Of a stretch of DNA of 64,000 nucleotides, positions 1 through 8,898 are shown piece by piece; the first letter of the stretch is position 1, and each line of letters opens with the position of its first letter. Below the pieces are notes generated by a model. The model saw only the letters and a list, made by a program, of their open reading frames with translations, did not search any database and had not been told where the DNA came from. The DNA comes from Pedobacter sp. AJM. Lineage in GTDB: Bacteria > Bacteroidota > Bacteroidia > Sphingobacteriales > Sphingobacteriaceae. Location: contig NZ_NHOT01000003.1 of NCBI RefSeq assembly GCF_002197755.1, forward strand, positions 868,001 to 932,000, given 5' to 3'. The position numbers and the translations under genes are program-made.

Positions 1-269
1 TTTTATTTTTTTTACTAAAAAAGTTAAACATTTTTATCAGAATACTGAATAGTTGTTAAAATAATTATTTAAAAAGCGACTCTTATCCTTATCATTAAAT
101 TTAGCCGCCCTACTCTTTAAAATTCTTGACAGTTATTTTTATTTGTTTTAATTCACAACATAAAAAGAACTTAATTCTATACACCCACTACGCTATACTA
201 TTTTAAATCAGATATTTAATCCGGAATATTCCAAAGTGGCTCATCATATATTCAGTATTCTTTTTCTTC

Positions 270-1406
270 TTATTCAAAATAATTCAGCGTTCTGTAACCA
301 CCTTGTTTAAGGTATTCATCCTTCTTCATTAAATTCAGATCAGATGAGATCATATCTTTTACCAATAAAGGCAGGTCATATTGAGGTGTCCAGCCCAGTT
401 TTGTTTTGGATTTGGTGGGATCGCCCAGTAATAAATCAACTTCGGTAGGCCTGAAATACTTTGGATCAACCCGCACAACCGTTTGCCCTGGTTTAAGGTT
501 TTCAGCATTTAACCCTAAACGTGCAATACAATCCTGATCAACATCAATAATCACGCCTTTTTCGTGTTCATCCTTACCGGAAAATTCAATTTCGATACCC
601 AGTTCGGCAAAACTCATGCGCACAAAATCGCGAACTGTGGTGGTTACCCCGGTGGCAATTACAAAATCTTCCGGCTGATCCTGCTGCAGAATTAACCACA
701 TGGCTTCGATGTAATCTTTGGCATGCCCCCAATCTCTCTGGGCAGAAAGATTACCTAAATATAAACACTGCTGTAAACCCAGGGCAATTTTACAGGAGGC
801 CCTGGTAATTTTCCTGGTAACGAAGGTTTCACCACGCAGCGGACTTTCATGGTTAAATAATATACCATTGCAGGCAAACATCTGGTAGGCCTCACGGTAA
901 TTTACCGTGATCCAGTAGGCATACATTTTAGCTGCCGCATAGGGCGAACGCGGATAAAAAGGTGTGGTTTCGCTTTGCGGAACCGCCTGTACCAATCCAT
1001 AAAGCTCAGATGTGGAAGCCTGATAGATTTTTGTTTTTTGGGTTAAACCCAATATCCTGACCGCCTCCAATAAGCGTAAGGTGCCGAGACCATCTGCATT
1101 GGCTGTATATTCCGGCATTTCAAAACTCACCTGCACATGGCTCATGGCCGCAAGATTGTAAATTTCATCGGGTTGCACTTCCTGAACAATCCTGATCAGA
1201 TTGGTCGAATCAGTTAAATCACCATAATGCAGTTTGAAACGCACATTGCTTTCATGCTGATCCTGGTACAGGTGATCAATGCGGTCGGTATTAAAAGACG
1301 AAGCACGCCTTTTGATGCCATGCACAAAATATCCTTTTTTAAGTAAAAATTCTGCAAGGTATGCACCATCCTGTCCAGTTACACCTGTAATTAAAGCAAC
1401 TTTCAT
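270..1406 (-). CDS. gmd: GDP-mannose 4,6-dehydratase
   Basis: Converts GDP-D-mannose to GDP-4-keto-6-deoxymannose, the precursor of GDP-fucose and related 6-deoxyhexoses, in the cytoplasm. It is an extended SDR protein of 378 residues, the usual Gmd length. The NAD(P) loop G8-x-x-G11-x-x-G14 is followed by the family signature QDGAY. The catalytic set is visible as S131/S133-E134 and Y156-x-x-x-K160. A GDP-fucose synthase partner is not next to it on the upstream side; it could lie beyond the window edge downstream. The gene lies on the same strand as the dehydrogenase and rml genes, with about 350 bp before the next large gene. Function is confident from the motifs; the final sugar made is not known. 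Confidence 0.95.
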   Translation of the reverse strand: MKVALITGVTGQDGAYLAEFLLKKGYFVHGIKRRASSFNTDRIDHLYQDQHESNVRFKLHYGDLTDSTNLIRIVQEVQPDEIYNLAAMSHVQVSFEMPEYTANADGLGTLRLLEAVRILGLTQKTKIYQASTSELYGLVQAVPQSETTPFYPRSPYAAAKMYAYWITVNYREAYQMFACNGILFNHESPLRGETFVTRKITRASCKIALGLQQCLYLGNLSAQRDWGHAKDYIEAMWLILQQDQPEDFVIATGVTTTVRDFVRMSFAELGIEIEFSGKDEHEKGVIIDVDQDCIARLGLNAENLKPGQTVVRVDPKYFRPTEVDLLLGDPTKSKTKLGWTPQYDLPLLVKDMISSDLNLMKKDEYLKQGGYRTLNYFE

Positions 1407-1429
1407 AAACTATTCTAATTCTCGAACTG

Positions 1430-1437
1430 CAAACATA
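1430..1437 (-). promoter_or_regulatory. Possible -7 box (TATGTTTG) for gmd
   Basis: Read on the minus strand, TATGTTTG matches the Bacteroidota -7 consensus TAnnTTTG and lies 23 bases upstream of the gmd start. No good -33 TTTG was seen at the usual distance, so support is limited. Confidence 0.4.
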
Positions 1438-1545
1438 CTGAATAATTCATTTGATTGATAAAGCACGCTGTATTTTAGAAAACAGGGGTTAAGCATTGAT
1501 CAGATTTCCTGTCAGATGATTTAAAGATTTCCTTAAAAACAAAGA

Positions 1546-1686
1546 TTAAGTAAGTGAATTTTGCCTGTTAAACCTATTGCGTTCTTTACGCTTTTCATTT
1601 TCTTTTAAACGTTTAAGGGCGAGGTATGCGATTAAATTAGAAAAAACTACGGCAGCAATGCCAAGGATTTCAATTTTCGTAATCAT
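1546..1686 (-). CDS. Small membrane protein, 46 residues
   Basis: A short frame between gmd and the sugar dehydrogenase. It starts MITKIEILGIAAVVFSN, giving one hydrophobic segment at about residues 5-24, followed by a strongly basic, polar tail (KRLKENEKRKERNRF). This single-span layout with a positive cytoplasmic tail is protein-like. The frame fills an otherwise empty gap. It has no recognisable family and no strong ribosome site, as is usual in this phylum. It could be a chance frame. Confidence 0.4.
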   Translation of the reverse strand: MITKIEILGIAAVVFSNLIAYLALKRLKENEKRKERNRFNRQNSLT

Positions 1687-1754
1687 AATAAAGGGATAAA
1701 CTAAATTGGAAACGAAAAATCAAAAGAAATGTTTTATGATTTTATTAAAAATCC

Positions 1755-3038
1755 TTACAACCTGGCATCTACCGCAGCACGATCAATGAAGGCCTTTGTA
1801 TCAAAAATAATAGTTCCGCTGTCTTTCCATGACTGGAAATCAATTTTCTGATAAGCGGCATGTGCTACGGCCAGTATCACCGCATCATAAGGCATAAAAT
1901 CATCTGCAGCAATCAGGTCAATTCCATATTCCAGCTTCACCTCTGCCGGGCTCGCCCATGGATCATAAATATCGGCCTCGATACTGAATGACTGTAGTTC
2001 CTTATAAATATCAATTACCTTGGTATTCCTGGTATCCGGGCAATTTTCTTTGAAGGTAAACCCGAGGATCAATACTTTAGCACCCTGGATAGGCTTGTTT
2101 CGGGCCACCAGCATTTTGATGATCTTATTGGCGACAAACATCCCCATATTATCATTCACCCGTCTTCCTGATAAAATCACTTCCGGCTTATAGCCCAGTG
2201 CTTCTGATTTGTGCGCCAGGTAATAAGGGTCGACGCCTATACAGTGCCCCCCGACTAAACCGGGCTTGTAATTTAAAAAATTCCATTTGGTGGCTGCCGC
2301 GGCGAGTACATCAGCGGTATCAATCTCCATCCGGTCGAAAATGAGTGCCAGCTCATTTACAAAGGAAATGTTTACATCACGTTGTGCGTTTTCAATGGCT
2401 TTGGATGCTTCTGCCACTTTAATGCTGGGTGCCAGGTGTGTTCCGGCCGTAATGATTGTGGCATAAAGTGCATCAACTTCATCTGCAATCTGGGGTGTAG
2501 AACCTGATGTAACTTTTTTAATTTTGGTGAGGGTGTTCACCTTATCGCCGGGATTGATCCGCTCAGGCGAATAACCACAAAAGAAATCCTGATTGTATTG
2601 AAGCCCTGAAACCCGCTCCAACACAGGCACACAGTCTTCTTCTGTACAACCTGGATATACGGTGGATTCATAAATAACGATATCACCTTTTTTTAAAACA
2701 GAACCAATCATTTCACTGGCCTTCAATAGCGGCTGAAGATCCGGCCTCTTCAGGTGATCAATAGGTGTAGGTACGGTAACGATATAAATCTGCGCATTGG
2801 CAAGATCAGCGCGGCTGGAACTTAACATCAGGCCCCGGTCTTGTTCGGCTGTTGCCAATACCTGCGCAAGATCAGGAAGATTGGCCTCATGGGTAAGATC
2901 GATTAAATTACCAAGACTCCTGACCCTGCTTTCATTAATATCAAACCCAATTACACGAAAGTGTTTGGCAAACTCGATGGCTAAAGGCAGGCCAACATAC
3001 CCAAGGCCGATAATGGCCATCTGTTTGTTTTTATTCAT
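1755..3038 (-). CDS. UDP-N-acetylhexosamine 6-dehydrogenase (TviB/WbpO type)
   Basis: A nucleotide-sugar dehydrogenase that oxidises C6 of a UDP-HexNAc to the uronic acid using two NAD+, supplying acidic sugars for surface polysaccharide. The Rossmann motif G11-x-G13-x-x-G16 opens the protein. The catalytic cysteine lies in GGHCIGVDPYYL (C266). The middle and C-terminal UDP-binding domains complete the usual 427-residue length. The N-terminal region, with DINESRV and a Vi-type run before the first helix pair, resembles the TviB/WbpO subgroup rather than UDP-glucose dehydrogenases. The exact substrate (GlcNAc or GalNAc) cannot be told by eye. No glycosyltransferase lies next to it. Confidence 0.88.
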   Translation of the reverse strand: MNKNKQMAIIGLGYVGLPLAIEFAKHFRVIGFDINESRVRSLGNLIDLTHEANLPDLAQVLATAEQDRGLMLSSSRADLANAQIYIVTVPTPIDHLKRPDLQPLLKASEMIGSVLKKGDIVIYESTVYPGCTEEDCVPVLERVSGLQYNQDFFCGYSPERINPGDKVNTLTKIKKVTSGSTPQIADEVDALYATIITAGTHLAPSIKVAEASKAIENAQRDVNISFVNELALIFDRMEIDTADVLAAAATKWNFLNYKPGLVGGHCIGVDPYYLAHKSEALGYKPEVILSGRRVNDNMGMFVANKIIKMLVARNKPIQGAKVLILGFTFKENCPDTRNTKVIDIYKELQSFSIEADIYDPWASPAEVKLEYGIDLIAADDFMPYDAVILAVAHAAYQKIDFQSWKDSGTIIFDTKAFIDRAAVDARL

Positions 3039-3379
3039 TTTTATTTTGGTGATTGGGCAAAGATAAGATAAATCAAGGATGCTTTAAGTTGATCTTTCAA
3101 CCACCCCAAAAGATACAAGGCAAAGCACGCATGAAGGGAAGAAAAAACAATGGGGAGGATTTTTGAACCGGCTAAGCTTGCTGTTTTTAAAGATTCCTGT
3201 ACAAGCGCCATACCTGTTTGCGAAGACAGCGCGAGCGATGATTGGACTTCAACAACCTGTGCAGTTCAAAGATTCCGCTACGGCGATCGGAATGACGATG
3301 AACTTAGCTGATCTGCCCATAAAAAAATCCCAGGTTAAGAATTTATCTTAATCTGGGATTTAAAAGGAAATCGAGTAGG
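3039..3379. other. Intergenic region, 341 bp
   Basis: Lies between the sugar dehydrogenase and rmlA. Its left part is more GC-rich than the surroundings and holds a small inverted repeat (GATTCCG...CGGAATG near 3269-3292). Its right end holds the rml terminator. A 62-codon plus-strand frame here runs through the terminator stem and has no protein-like features, so it is not called a gene. Confidence 0.6.
3321..3361 (-). terminator. Rho-independent terminator of the rml operon
   Basis: Arms 3325-3340 and 3346-3361 form a 16-bp stem with one G-U pair and a 5-base loop. On the minus strand it is followed by a run of T. It lies just after the rmlA stop, so it ends the rmlBCDA transcript. Confidence 0.85.
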
Positions 3380-4240
3380 CTATTTAATCTGTTTTAACAG
3401 GTAAGCACCATATCCGCTTTTAACCAATGGCGTTGCAATCGTTCTCAATTGCTCCGCATCTATAAAGCCCATGCGATAGGCGATTTCTTCAATACAGCCA
3501 ATCTTTAAGCCCTGGCGTTCTTCGATGATCTGCACAAACTGCCCCGCCTGCATTAAAGAGGTAAATGTTCCGGTATCTAACCAGGCTGTACCACGACTTA
3601 AAACACCAACTTTCAGTTTTCCACGTTCGAGGTAAATGCGGTTAATATCCGTAATTTCATATTCCCCACGAGGTGAAGGTTTAATATTTTTAGCAATTTC
3701 AACCACTTCATTATCGTAAAAGTATAAACCCGGAACGGCATAATCTGATTTGGGAGAAACCGGTTTCTCTTCAATAGAAATCGCTTTTTTGTCTGCATCA
3801 AATTCCACTACCCCATAACGTTCCGGATCAGAAACCTGATAGGCAAATACAACACCGCCATCCGGGTCTGAACTGGATTGCAGTAATTTGGCCATTCCAT
3901 CACCATGGAAGATATTATCACCCAATACAAGCGCCACTTTATCCTGACCGATAAATTCCTCACCAATGACAAAAGCCTGCGCTAAACCATTCGGCTCGGC
4001 CTGCACCGCATAACTCAGCTTACACCCAATGGCAGATCCATCACCTAATAATTTTTCAAAGTTAGGCAGATCATGTGGTGTGGAAATGATGAGAATTTCT
4101 TTAATCCCGGCCAGCATTAAAGTTGACAAGGGATAATAGATCATGGGCTTATCATAAACCGGCATCATTTGTTTACTGCAGGCAAGTGTAAGTGGGTGTA
4201 AGCGGGTTCCGCTTCCGCCGGCAAGAATTATACCTTTCAT
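3380..4240 (-). CDS. rmlA: Glucose-1-phosphate thymidylyltransferase
   Basis: Makes dTDP-glucose from dTTP and glucose-1-phosphate, the first step to dTDP-L-rhamnose. The nucleotidyltransferase signature G8-G-S-G-T-R-L is followed by K23-Q-M-M-P. The metal-binding segment VLGDNIFHG lies near residue 110. At 286 residues it is the normal RmlA length. It is the last gene of the rmlB-C-D-A set, 60 bp after rmlD, and is followed by a terminator. Cytoplasmic and feedback-regulated in known homologues. Confidence 0.96.
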   Translation of the reverse strand: MKGIILAGGSGTRLHPLTLACSKQMMPVYDKPMIYYPLSTLMLAGIKEILIISTPHDLPNFEKLLGDGSAIGCKLSYAVQAEPNGLAQAFVIGEEFIGQDKVALVLGDNIFHGDGMAKLLQSSSDPDGGVVFAYQVSDPERYGVVEFDADKKAISIEEKPVSPKSDYAVPGLYFYDNEVVEIAKNIKPSPRGEYEITDINRIYLERGKLKVGVLSRGTAWLDTGTFTSLMQAGQFVQIIEERQGLKIGCIEEIAYRMGFIDAEQLRTIATPLVKSGYGAYLLKQIK

Positions 4241-4300
4241 ATCAGATTCAAGATTTGAGACATTAGATCTGAGGAATACTCAGCCAATACCTGTTTTAGT

Positions 4301-5161
4301 TTAACTATTATTAATTTGTTTGATACATTCAACCAGGCTGTGTCTCCAATAAGGGATCTCCAGATGAAACGTTTCTTTGATTTTTGTTTTATCCATCACT
4401 GAAAATGCCGGCCTGGTGGCCTTTGTGGGGTAGGCAGACCCCGGAATAGGGTTTACCTTAACCGCTGTATTGCTGATATCAAAAATTGCTTTTGCAAAAT
4501 CAAACCAGGACGTTACGCCCTCATTGCTGTAATGATAAATGCCATACGCATCAGAACCAGATTCAATAATATCAAAAATAGCATTCGCTAAATCAATGGC
4601 ATAGGTTGGTGTACCAACCTGATCGGCAATGATATTTAATTCATCACGGTCAGCCCCCAGCTTCAGCATGGTTTTGACAAAATTATTGGCATACTCTGAA
4701 TATAACCAGCTTGTACGAAGAATAAAATGAGATTTTAGTAAGGCGATTACCGCCTTTTCCCCATCAAGTTTAGTCTGTCCATATACATTAACCGGATTGG
4801 CAATATCACTTTCCAAAAGAAGTTTTACCTCATGGCCTTCAAATACAAAATCAGTGGATACATGAATCAACGTTGCTCCTGCATCAGCACAGGCAATGGC
4901 CAGGTTAGCGGCACCGGTTTCATTTACCGCTTTCGCTAATTCCACTTCATCTTCTGCTTTATCCACGGCTGTATAGGCCGCACAGTTGATGACAAATGCG
5001 GGTTGTGCTTTAGCTAACAAATTCTGAAGGCCTTCCAGATTCAGGATATTCGCATCAGTTTCTGAGGGGAATACAATTTCTGTGATGCCGCGTCTGGAAG
5101 CTACAGTTTTCAGGCATTGCCCCAGCTGGCCTCCGGCACCAATTACAACAATCTTATCCAT
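4301..5161 (-). CDS. rmlD: dTDP-4-dehydrorhamnose reductase
   Basis: Reduces dTDP-4-keto-L-rhamnose to dTDP-L-rhamnose with NAD(P)H. The chosen start gives MDKIVVIGAGGQLG, placing the G8-x-x-G11-x-x-G14 loop where the family has it. A start five codons upstream is possible but overlaps rmlC further. The active-site motif VYGQTKLDGE carries the Tyr/Lys pair, and STDFVF is the serine strand. Its start overlaps the rmlC stop by 8 bp, which suggests translational coupling. Confidence 0.94.
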   Translation of the reverse strand: MDKIVVIGAGGQLGQCLKTVASRRGITEIVFPSETDANILNLEGLQNLLAKAQPAFVINCAAYTAVDKAEDEVELAKAVNETGAANLAIACADAGATLIHVSTDFVFEGHEVKLLLESDIANPVNVYGQTKLDGEKAVIALLKSHFILRTSWLYSEYANNFVKTMLKLGADRDELNIIADQVGTPTYAIDLANAIFDIIESGSDAYGIYHYSNEGVTSWFDFAKAIFDISNTAVKVNPIPGSAYPTKATRPAFSVMDKTKIKETFHLEIPYWRHSLVECIKQINNS

Positions 5162-5702
5162 GATGCAGTTCTGCAAAAGTTTTTAACAAAAGATCCTTTT
5201 CTGAAACAGACTGCTGATCCTGAGGAATCATCCAGTCGATGTTTAGATCCGCATCATTATAAATGACGCCTGTTTCTGAGGCTTTATTGAAGAAATTATC
5301 ACATTTATAAAGGAATTCGGCCGTTTCACTTAATACGGAGAAACCATGAACAAAACCCCTTGGAATATACAATTGTAACTTATTTTCTGCACTTAAACGC
5401 ACAGCCACATGCTGCCCATAAGTGGGTGAACCCGGACGTGCATCTACAGCCACATCCAATACCTCACCCTTGGTTACCCGCACCAGTTTGGCTTGTGCGA
5501 AAGCACCAGTCTGCGCATGTAAGCCACGGATAACACCGTAAGCAGAATAAGATTGGTTATCCTGCACAAAATCGCCGGATAAACCTGTTTTTTCTTCAAA
5601 AGTTTGTTTGTTAAAACTTTCGAAGAAATATCCCCTTGGATCTTCAAAAACCCTGGGTTTGATAATGATGCAGTCTTTTAATCCTGTTTGTTCAATTTCC
5701 AT
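5154..5702 (-). CDS. rmlC: dTDP-4-dehydrorhamnose 3,5-epimerase
   Basis: Epimerises C3 and C5 of dTDP-4-keto-6-deoxyglucose in the rhamnose pathway. It is a cupin-type protein of 182 residues, the usual length. The catalytic histidine lies in VIRGLHAQ, and the conserved stretch IPRGFVHGFSVLSE follows. The N-terminal PRVFEDPRGYFFE is the standard RmlC opening. The start overlaps the rmlB stop by one base (TAATG), showing tight coupling in the operon. Confidence 0.96.
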   Translation of the reverse strand: MEIEQTGLKDCIIIKPRVFEDPRGYFFESFNKQTFEEKTGLSGDFVQDNQSYSAYGVIRGLHAQTGAFAQAKLVRVTKGEVLDVAVDARPGSPTYGQHVAVRLSAENKLQLYIPRGFVHGFSVLSETAEFLYKCDNFFNKASETGVIYNDADLNIDWMIPQDQQSVSEKDLLLKTFAELHHG

Positions 5703-6754
5703 TATTTTTCGCTGTACTGCTTCTCGTAATAAGACTGATAATTTCCTGAGGTGACGTTATTTAACCATTCTTCGTTCTGCAGGTACCAGTCAACGGTTTT
5801 GGCTAAGCCTTCTTCGAATTGCAGACTAGGTACCCAGTCTAACTGATTCTGCAGTTTGGTAGAATCGATGGCATAACGTAAATCATGGCCGGCACGATCA
5901 GTAACATAGGTAATCAGTTTGGCTGATTCACCCTTTTCACGGCCTAATTTCTCATCCATAATTTCGCAAAGCAAATGGATGAGATCAATATTTTTCCATT
6001 CATTATGGCCACCAATATTATAGGTATCGCCTGTTTTAGACTGGTGAAAAATTACATCAATCGCCCTGGCATGGTCTTCTACCCAAAGCCAGTCGCGCAC
6101 ATTTTCACCTTTACCATATACCGGAACGGGTTTATTATTTTTAATGTTGTTGATGGCCAGCGGAATTAATTTTTCCGGAAAGTGGTGCGAACCATAATTA
6201 TTAGAGCAATTGGAAATGACACAATCCATTCCGTAAGTATCATGATAAGCCCTGACAAAGTGATCAGAACTGGCTTTTGATGCCGAATAAGGGCTATGCG
6301 GATCATAAGCAGTCGTTTCTGTAAACATACCTTCCTCACCCAGCGCGCCATAAACCTCATCCGTACTCACATGATAAAAGCGCTTTTGATCATATTGGCC
6401 TTTCCAGTGTTCGCGTGCGGCGTTAAGCAAATTAACGGTACCGATAACATTGGTCATCACAAAAGCTGTCGGGTCTGAAATGGAACGGTCTACATGGCTT
6501 TCTGCAGCCAGGTGAATTACTGCATCAAAATTTTCTTTCGCAAACAAATCGCTCATGGCAACCGCATCAGTAATATCTTCTTTTACAAAACGATAATTCG
6601 GCTCATTTTCGATATCGGTTAAATTGGCCAGGTTACCTGCGTAGGTAAGCTTATCCAGGTTTACGATTTGGTAATCAGGATAATTTTGAACAAATCGACG
6701 AACTACATGAGAGCCTATAAAGCCTGCCCCACCAGTGATTAGAATTTTTTTCAC
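5702..6754 (-). CDS. rmlB: dTDP-glucose 4,6-dehydratase
   Basis: Converts dTDP-glucose to dTDP-4-keto-6-deoxyglucose. It is an extended SDR protein of 350 residues with the NAD loop G8-G-A-G11-F-I-G14, the catalytic triplet VSTDEVYG, and YSASK for the Tyr/Lys pair. AAESHVDRS and NNYGSHHFPEKLIP are characteristic of RmlB. It is the first gene of the four-gene rhamnose operon. The 140-bp upstream gap should hold the promoter, though no consensus -7 box was clear. Confidence 0.96.
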   Translation of the reverse strand: MKKILITGGAGFIGSHVVRRFVQNYPDYQIVNLDKLTYAGNLANLTDIENEPNYRFVKEDITDAVAMSDLFAKENFDAVIHLAAESHVDRSISDPTAFVMTNVIGTVNLLNAAREHWKGQYDQKRFYHVSTDEVYGALGEEGMFTETTAYDPHSPYSASKASSDHFVRAYHDTYGMDCVISNCSNNYGSHHFPEKLIPLAINNIKNNKPVPVYGKGENVRDWLWVEDHARAIDVIFHQSKTGDTYNIGGHNEWKNIDLIHLLCEIMDEKLGREKGESAKLITYVTDRAGHDLRYAIDSTKLQNQLDWVPSLQFEEGLAKTVDWYLQNEEWLNNVTSGNYQSYYEKQYSEK

Positions 6755-6894
6755 AGTATATTAAGTATTTTCAATTGGCTAAAATAACATAGTTATTACA
6801 AATAAACAATTTGATGCTGACCTTTGCAAATTACAACTCAACTACCTGAGGGACATTTAAGCCTTAGTAACTGACTCATCTTAACGTACATTGA

Positions 6895-7461
6895 TCACAA
6901 TGCAGCAACCGAACTTTCCAGTTCCTTATACCACTCTTCACCATATTTTCTGATGAGCGGCCCCTTCAAAAAACTATAAACAGGAACTTTCAGTTCTCTT
7001 CCAAAGGTACAGGCATCGTGACAGATATGCCAGCGATCATAATTTAATACATCAAATTCGGGGTATTTGGTAATGCGGATAGGATACAGGTGGCAGGATA
7101 TGGGTTTCTGCCACTCCACGATGCCTTCTTCATAAGCTTTCTCAATGGCGCATTTGGTGATGCCATTTTCAAAAAGCACATAAGCACATTCTTTATTTTT
7201 ATCTACACATGGGGTAGTCAGATCACCATCTTCATCGACCACGTAAGTACCCTGTTCTTCGATCGCTTTAATGCCCTTCTCATTTAAGAGGTGTTTGATT
7301 TTAGGGTAAATTTCAGTTAAAATTGCTGTTTCTTCCTGATCAAGCGGCGCACCGGAATCGCCCTCTACACAACAAATCCCTTTACATTTGCTCAGGTTAC
7401 AAACAAAATTCTCTTTTAATACATCTTCGTGCACCAGCACCTGTTCAACTTCTATCATCAT
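6895..7461 (-). CDS. DUF3109 family cysteine-rich protein
   Basis: A conserved protein of 188 residues with a cysteine-rich signature near the N-terminus (CNLSKCKGICC) and further cysteines spread to the C-terminal third (CVDKNKEC, CAIEK, CHLYPIR, CHDAC). The pattern matches the DUF3109 family, which resembles YkgJ-type proteins thought to bind zinc or an Fe-S centre. No catalytic role is established. Its start overlaps the stop of the preceding DUF3108 gene by one base, so the two are co-translated. Confidence 0.85.
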   Translation of the reverse strand: MMIEVEQVLVHEDVLKENFVCNLSKCKGICCVEGDSGAPLDQEETAILTEIYPKIKHLLNEKGIKAIEEQGTYVVDEDGDLTTPCVDKNKECAYVLFENGITKCAIEKAYEEGIVEWQKPISCHLYPIRITKYPEFDVLNYDRWHICHDACTFGRELKVPVYSFLKGPLIRKYGEEWYKELESSVAAL

Positions 7462-8234
7462 TATTCTTTTGCCAAGGCATATTTTAAACCTGCAGCTGAT
7501 TTTAATTCCATGGTGACCGCACCCACCAATATTTCTACCTGGGCCTTTACCGGCACCCGGTTTCCATCATCTGTTACCCAGAGATACAGTCGGCTGTCTT
7601 TTTTAAAGATCCGGCCGGGTTTAATGGACGGACTAAATTTGAGGCACCTTATATTGCCCAGTTTACTTTTGATGGTTTCCTTACCCACATATGCTACTTC
7701 CAGCGCAGAGATCTCATCCTGAAGAAAATAATTGAGTTTAAAGGTATCGCCTATTTTCATTTTACTGATGTCCAGGCTTCTGGCGAAATAATATGCAGAT
7801 ACTAAATCAAAAGTCTGCGTGGTCGGTGTGCTGAATGTGCCCCGGTTGGATACAACTTTTTTTCCATCCTGGTTAAACCGCGCCTTATCCTGTCTTTTGT
7901 AACTCGACTCCCTGATATTCTCCTGATAGAAGTAGGGCAGTAAATCTGTTTTATCAATATAGGAATCATACCGGTCTCTGATTTTGTAAAACACATCAAA
8001 TGTACCGGATGTATGCGCATCAACTGACAGCCTGTATGTAGGCTTGTTATCAAACTTCAAATCAGAATTGGTCACTTTTATTGTAGCTTCTGCAGCGGTA
8101 ATAAAACCATAACGGAGCCTATATTGCAATTCTTCACCTTCCTGAAAAACAGGCTCCTTTTTTAAAGGCAATTGTTGTGCAATACCTGTTAAGGTTAAAC
8201 TAACGGCCAGAAAAGTTAAAAATATTTGTTTCAT
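7461..8234 (-). CDS. DUF3108 family exported protein
   Basis: Has an N-terminal signal peptide (about residues 1-19, ending TGIAQQ), followed by a beta-rich domain opening with EGEELQYRLRYGFITAAEA, the hallmark of DUF3108. At 257 residues it is the normal size. DUF3108 proteins are periplasmic or outer-membrane associated, with unknown function. It is upstream of and overlaps the DUF3109 gene. Confidence 0.85.
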   Translation of the reverse strand: MKQIFLTFLAVSLTLTGIAQQLPLKKEPVFQEGEELQYRLRYGFITAAEATIKVTNSDLKFDNKPTYRLSVDAHTSGTFDVFYKIRDRYDSYIDKTDLLPYFYQENIRESSYKRQDKARFNQDGKKVVSNRGTFSTPTTQTFDLVSAYYFARSLDISKMKIGDTFKLNYFLQDEISALEVAYVGKETIKSKLGNIRCLKFSPSIKPGRIFKKDSRLYLWVTDDGNRVPVKAQVEILVGAVTMELKSAAGLKYALAKE

Positions 8235-8317
8235 TTACTTTTGTGTATAGTATGTAGATTCAAAGAGAACTTACCTAAAATGCTGAATCCTGAAAGGTAT
8301 ACAAAAAGCAAACCAAT

Positions 8318-8833
8318 TTAATCTTTTCTTTTAAATACTGGAACAGTAGAGCAGGGTTCGCCAAACATTATGCTTTTTACAACGGGTGTTAACAGGTTGG
8401 TAATTTCCACATAGGCGGATACCGGAATATCAATATCGCCGCAACCTTTGATGACCACACGCTCATTCGCATAATCTGCAGGATTGATTTTAGATAATGC
8501 CTTAGTCATGAGTACAGCTTCTAAGGTATCGATGCCCCCAAAAACCACCTCATTGGCATAAGGATTCATTTTATTGGCCAGCAGCATATATGCCCAGGTA
8601 GGCACAATGGCATCAGCAGAACAGATAATGGCTATATTTTTATCCTGATATTGCGCCCAGTCATGTTCTTTTATAAATGCCCTGAAATCTTTTTCCCTTA
8701 GCATCAGCCCATGGAAAAGATTTTCTTTGATGTCATAGATTACCCGTTCACCCTGGTGATAAAAATCTTCCAGGTTTAACGTCATTAATCCACTGTTGGC
8801 TACTTTATTGATGATATTTTCTTGGATGTCCAT
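8318..8833 (-). CDS. DUF2480 family protein
   Basis: A 171-residue protein that opens MDIQENIINKVANSGLMTLN and carries YDIKENLFHGLMLREKDFR, typical of DUF2480 in Bacteroidota. No signal peptide or membrane segment is seen, so it is probably cytoplasmic. Function unknown. It follows a strong terminator, so it is transcribed separately from the upstream foldase gene. Confidence 0.82.
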   Translation of the reverse strand: MDIQENIINKVANSGLMTLNLEDFYHQGERVIYDIKENLFHGLMLREKDFRAFIKEHDWAQYQDKNIAIICSADAIVPTWAYMLLANKMNPYANEVVFGGIDTLEAVLMTKALSKINPADYANERVVIKGCGDIDIPVSAYVEITNLLTPVVKSIMFGEPCSTVPVFKRKD

Positions 8834-8843
8834 GGCCTTAAAT

Positions 8844-8877
8844 AAAAAAACCGTTCCGAATATGCTTCGGAACGGTT
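8844..8877 (-). terminator. Rho-independent terminator after the foldase gene
   Basis: A perfect 12-bp stem (8849-8860 with 8866-8877, loop 8861-8865) followed on the minus strand by a T run. It sits directly after the stop of the PpiD-like gene and before the DUF2480 start. Confidence 0.9.
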
Positions 8878-8898
8878 ACAAAATTACGCATTTTCTGA

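Noticed and set aside
3163..3351. 62-codon plus-strand frame between the dehydrogenase and rmlA
   Set aside because: Its end runs through the rml terminator stem and the sequence looks non-coding; no family match by eye.
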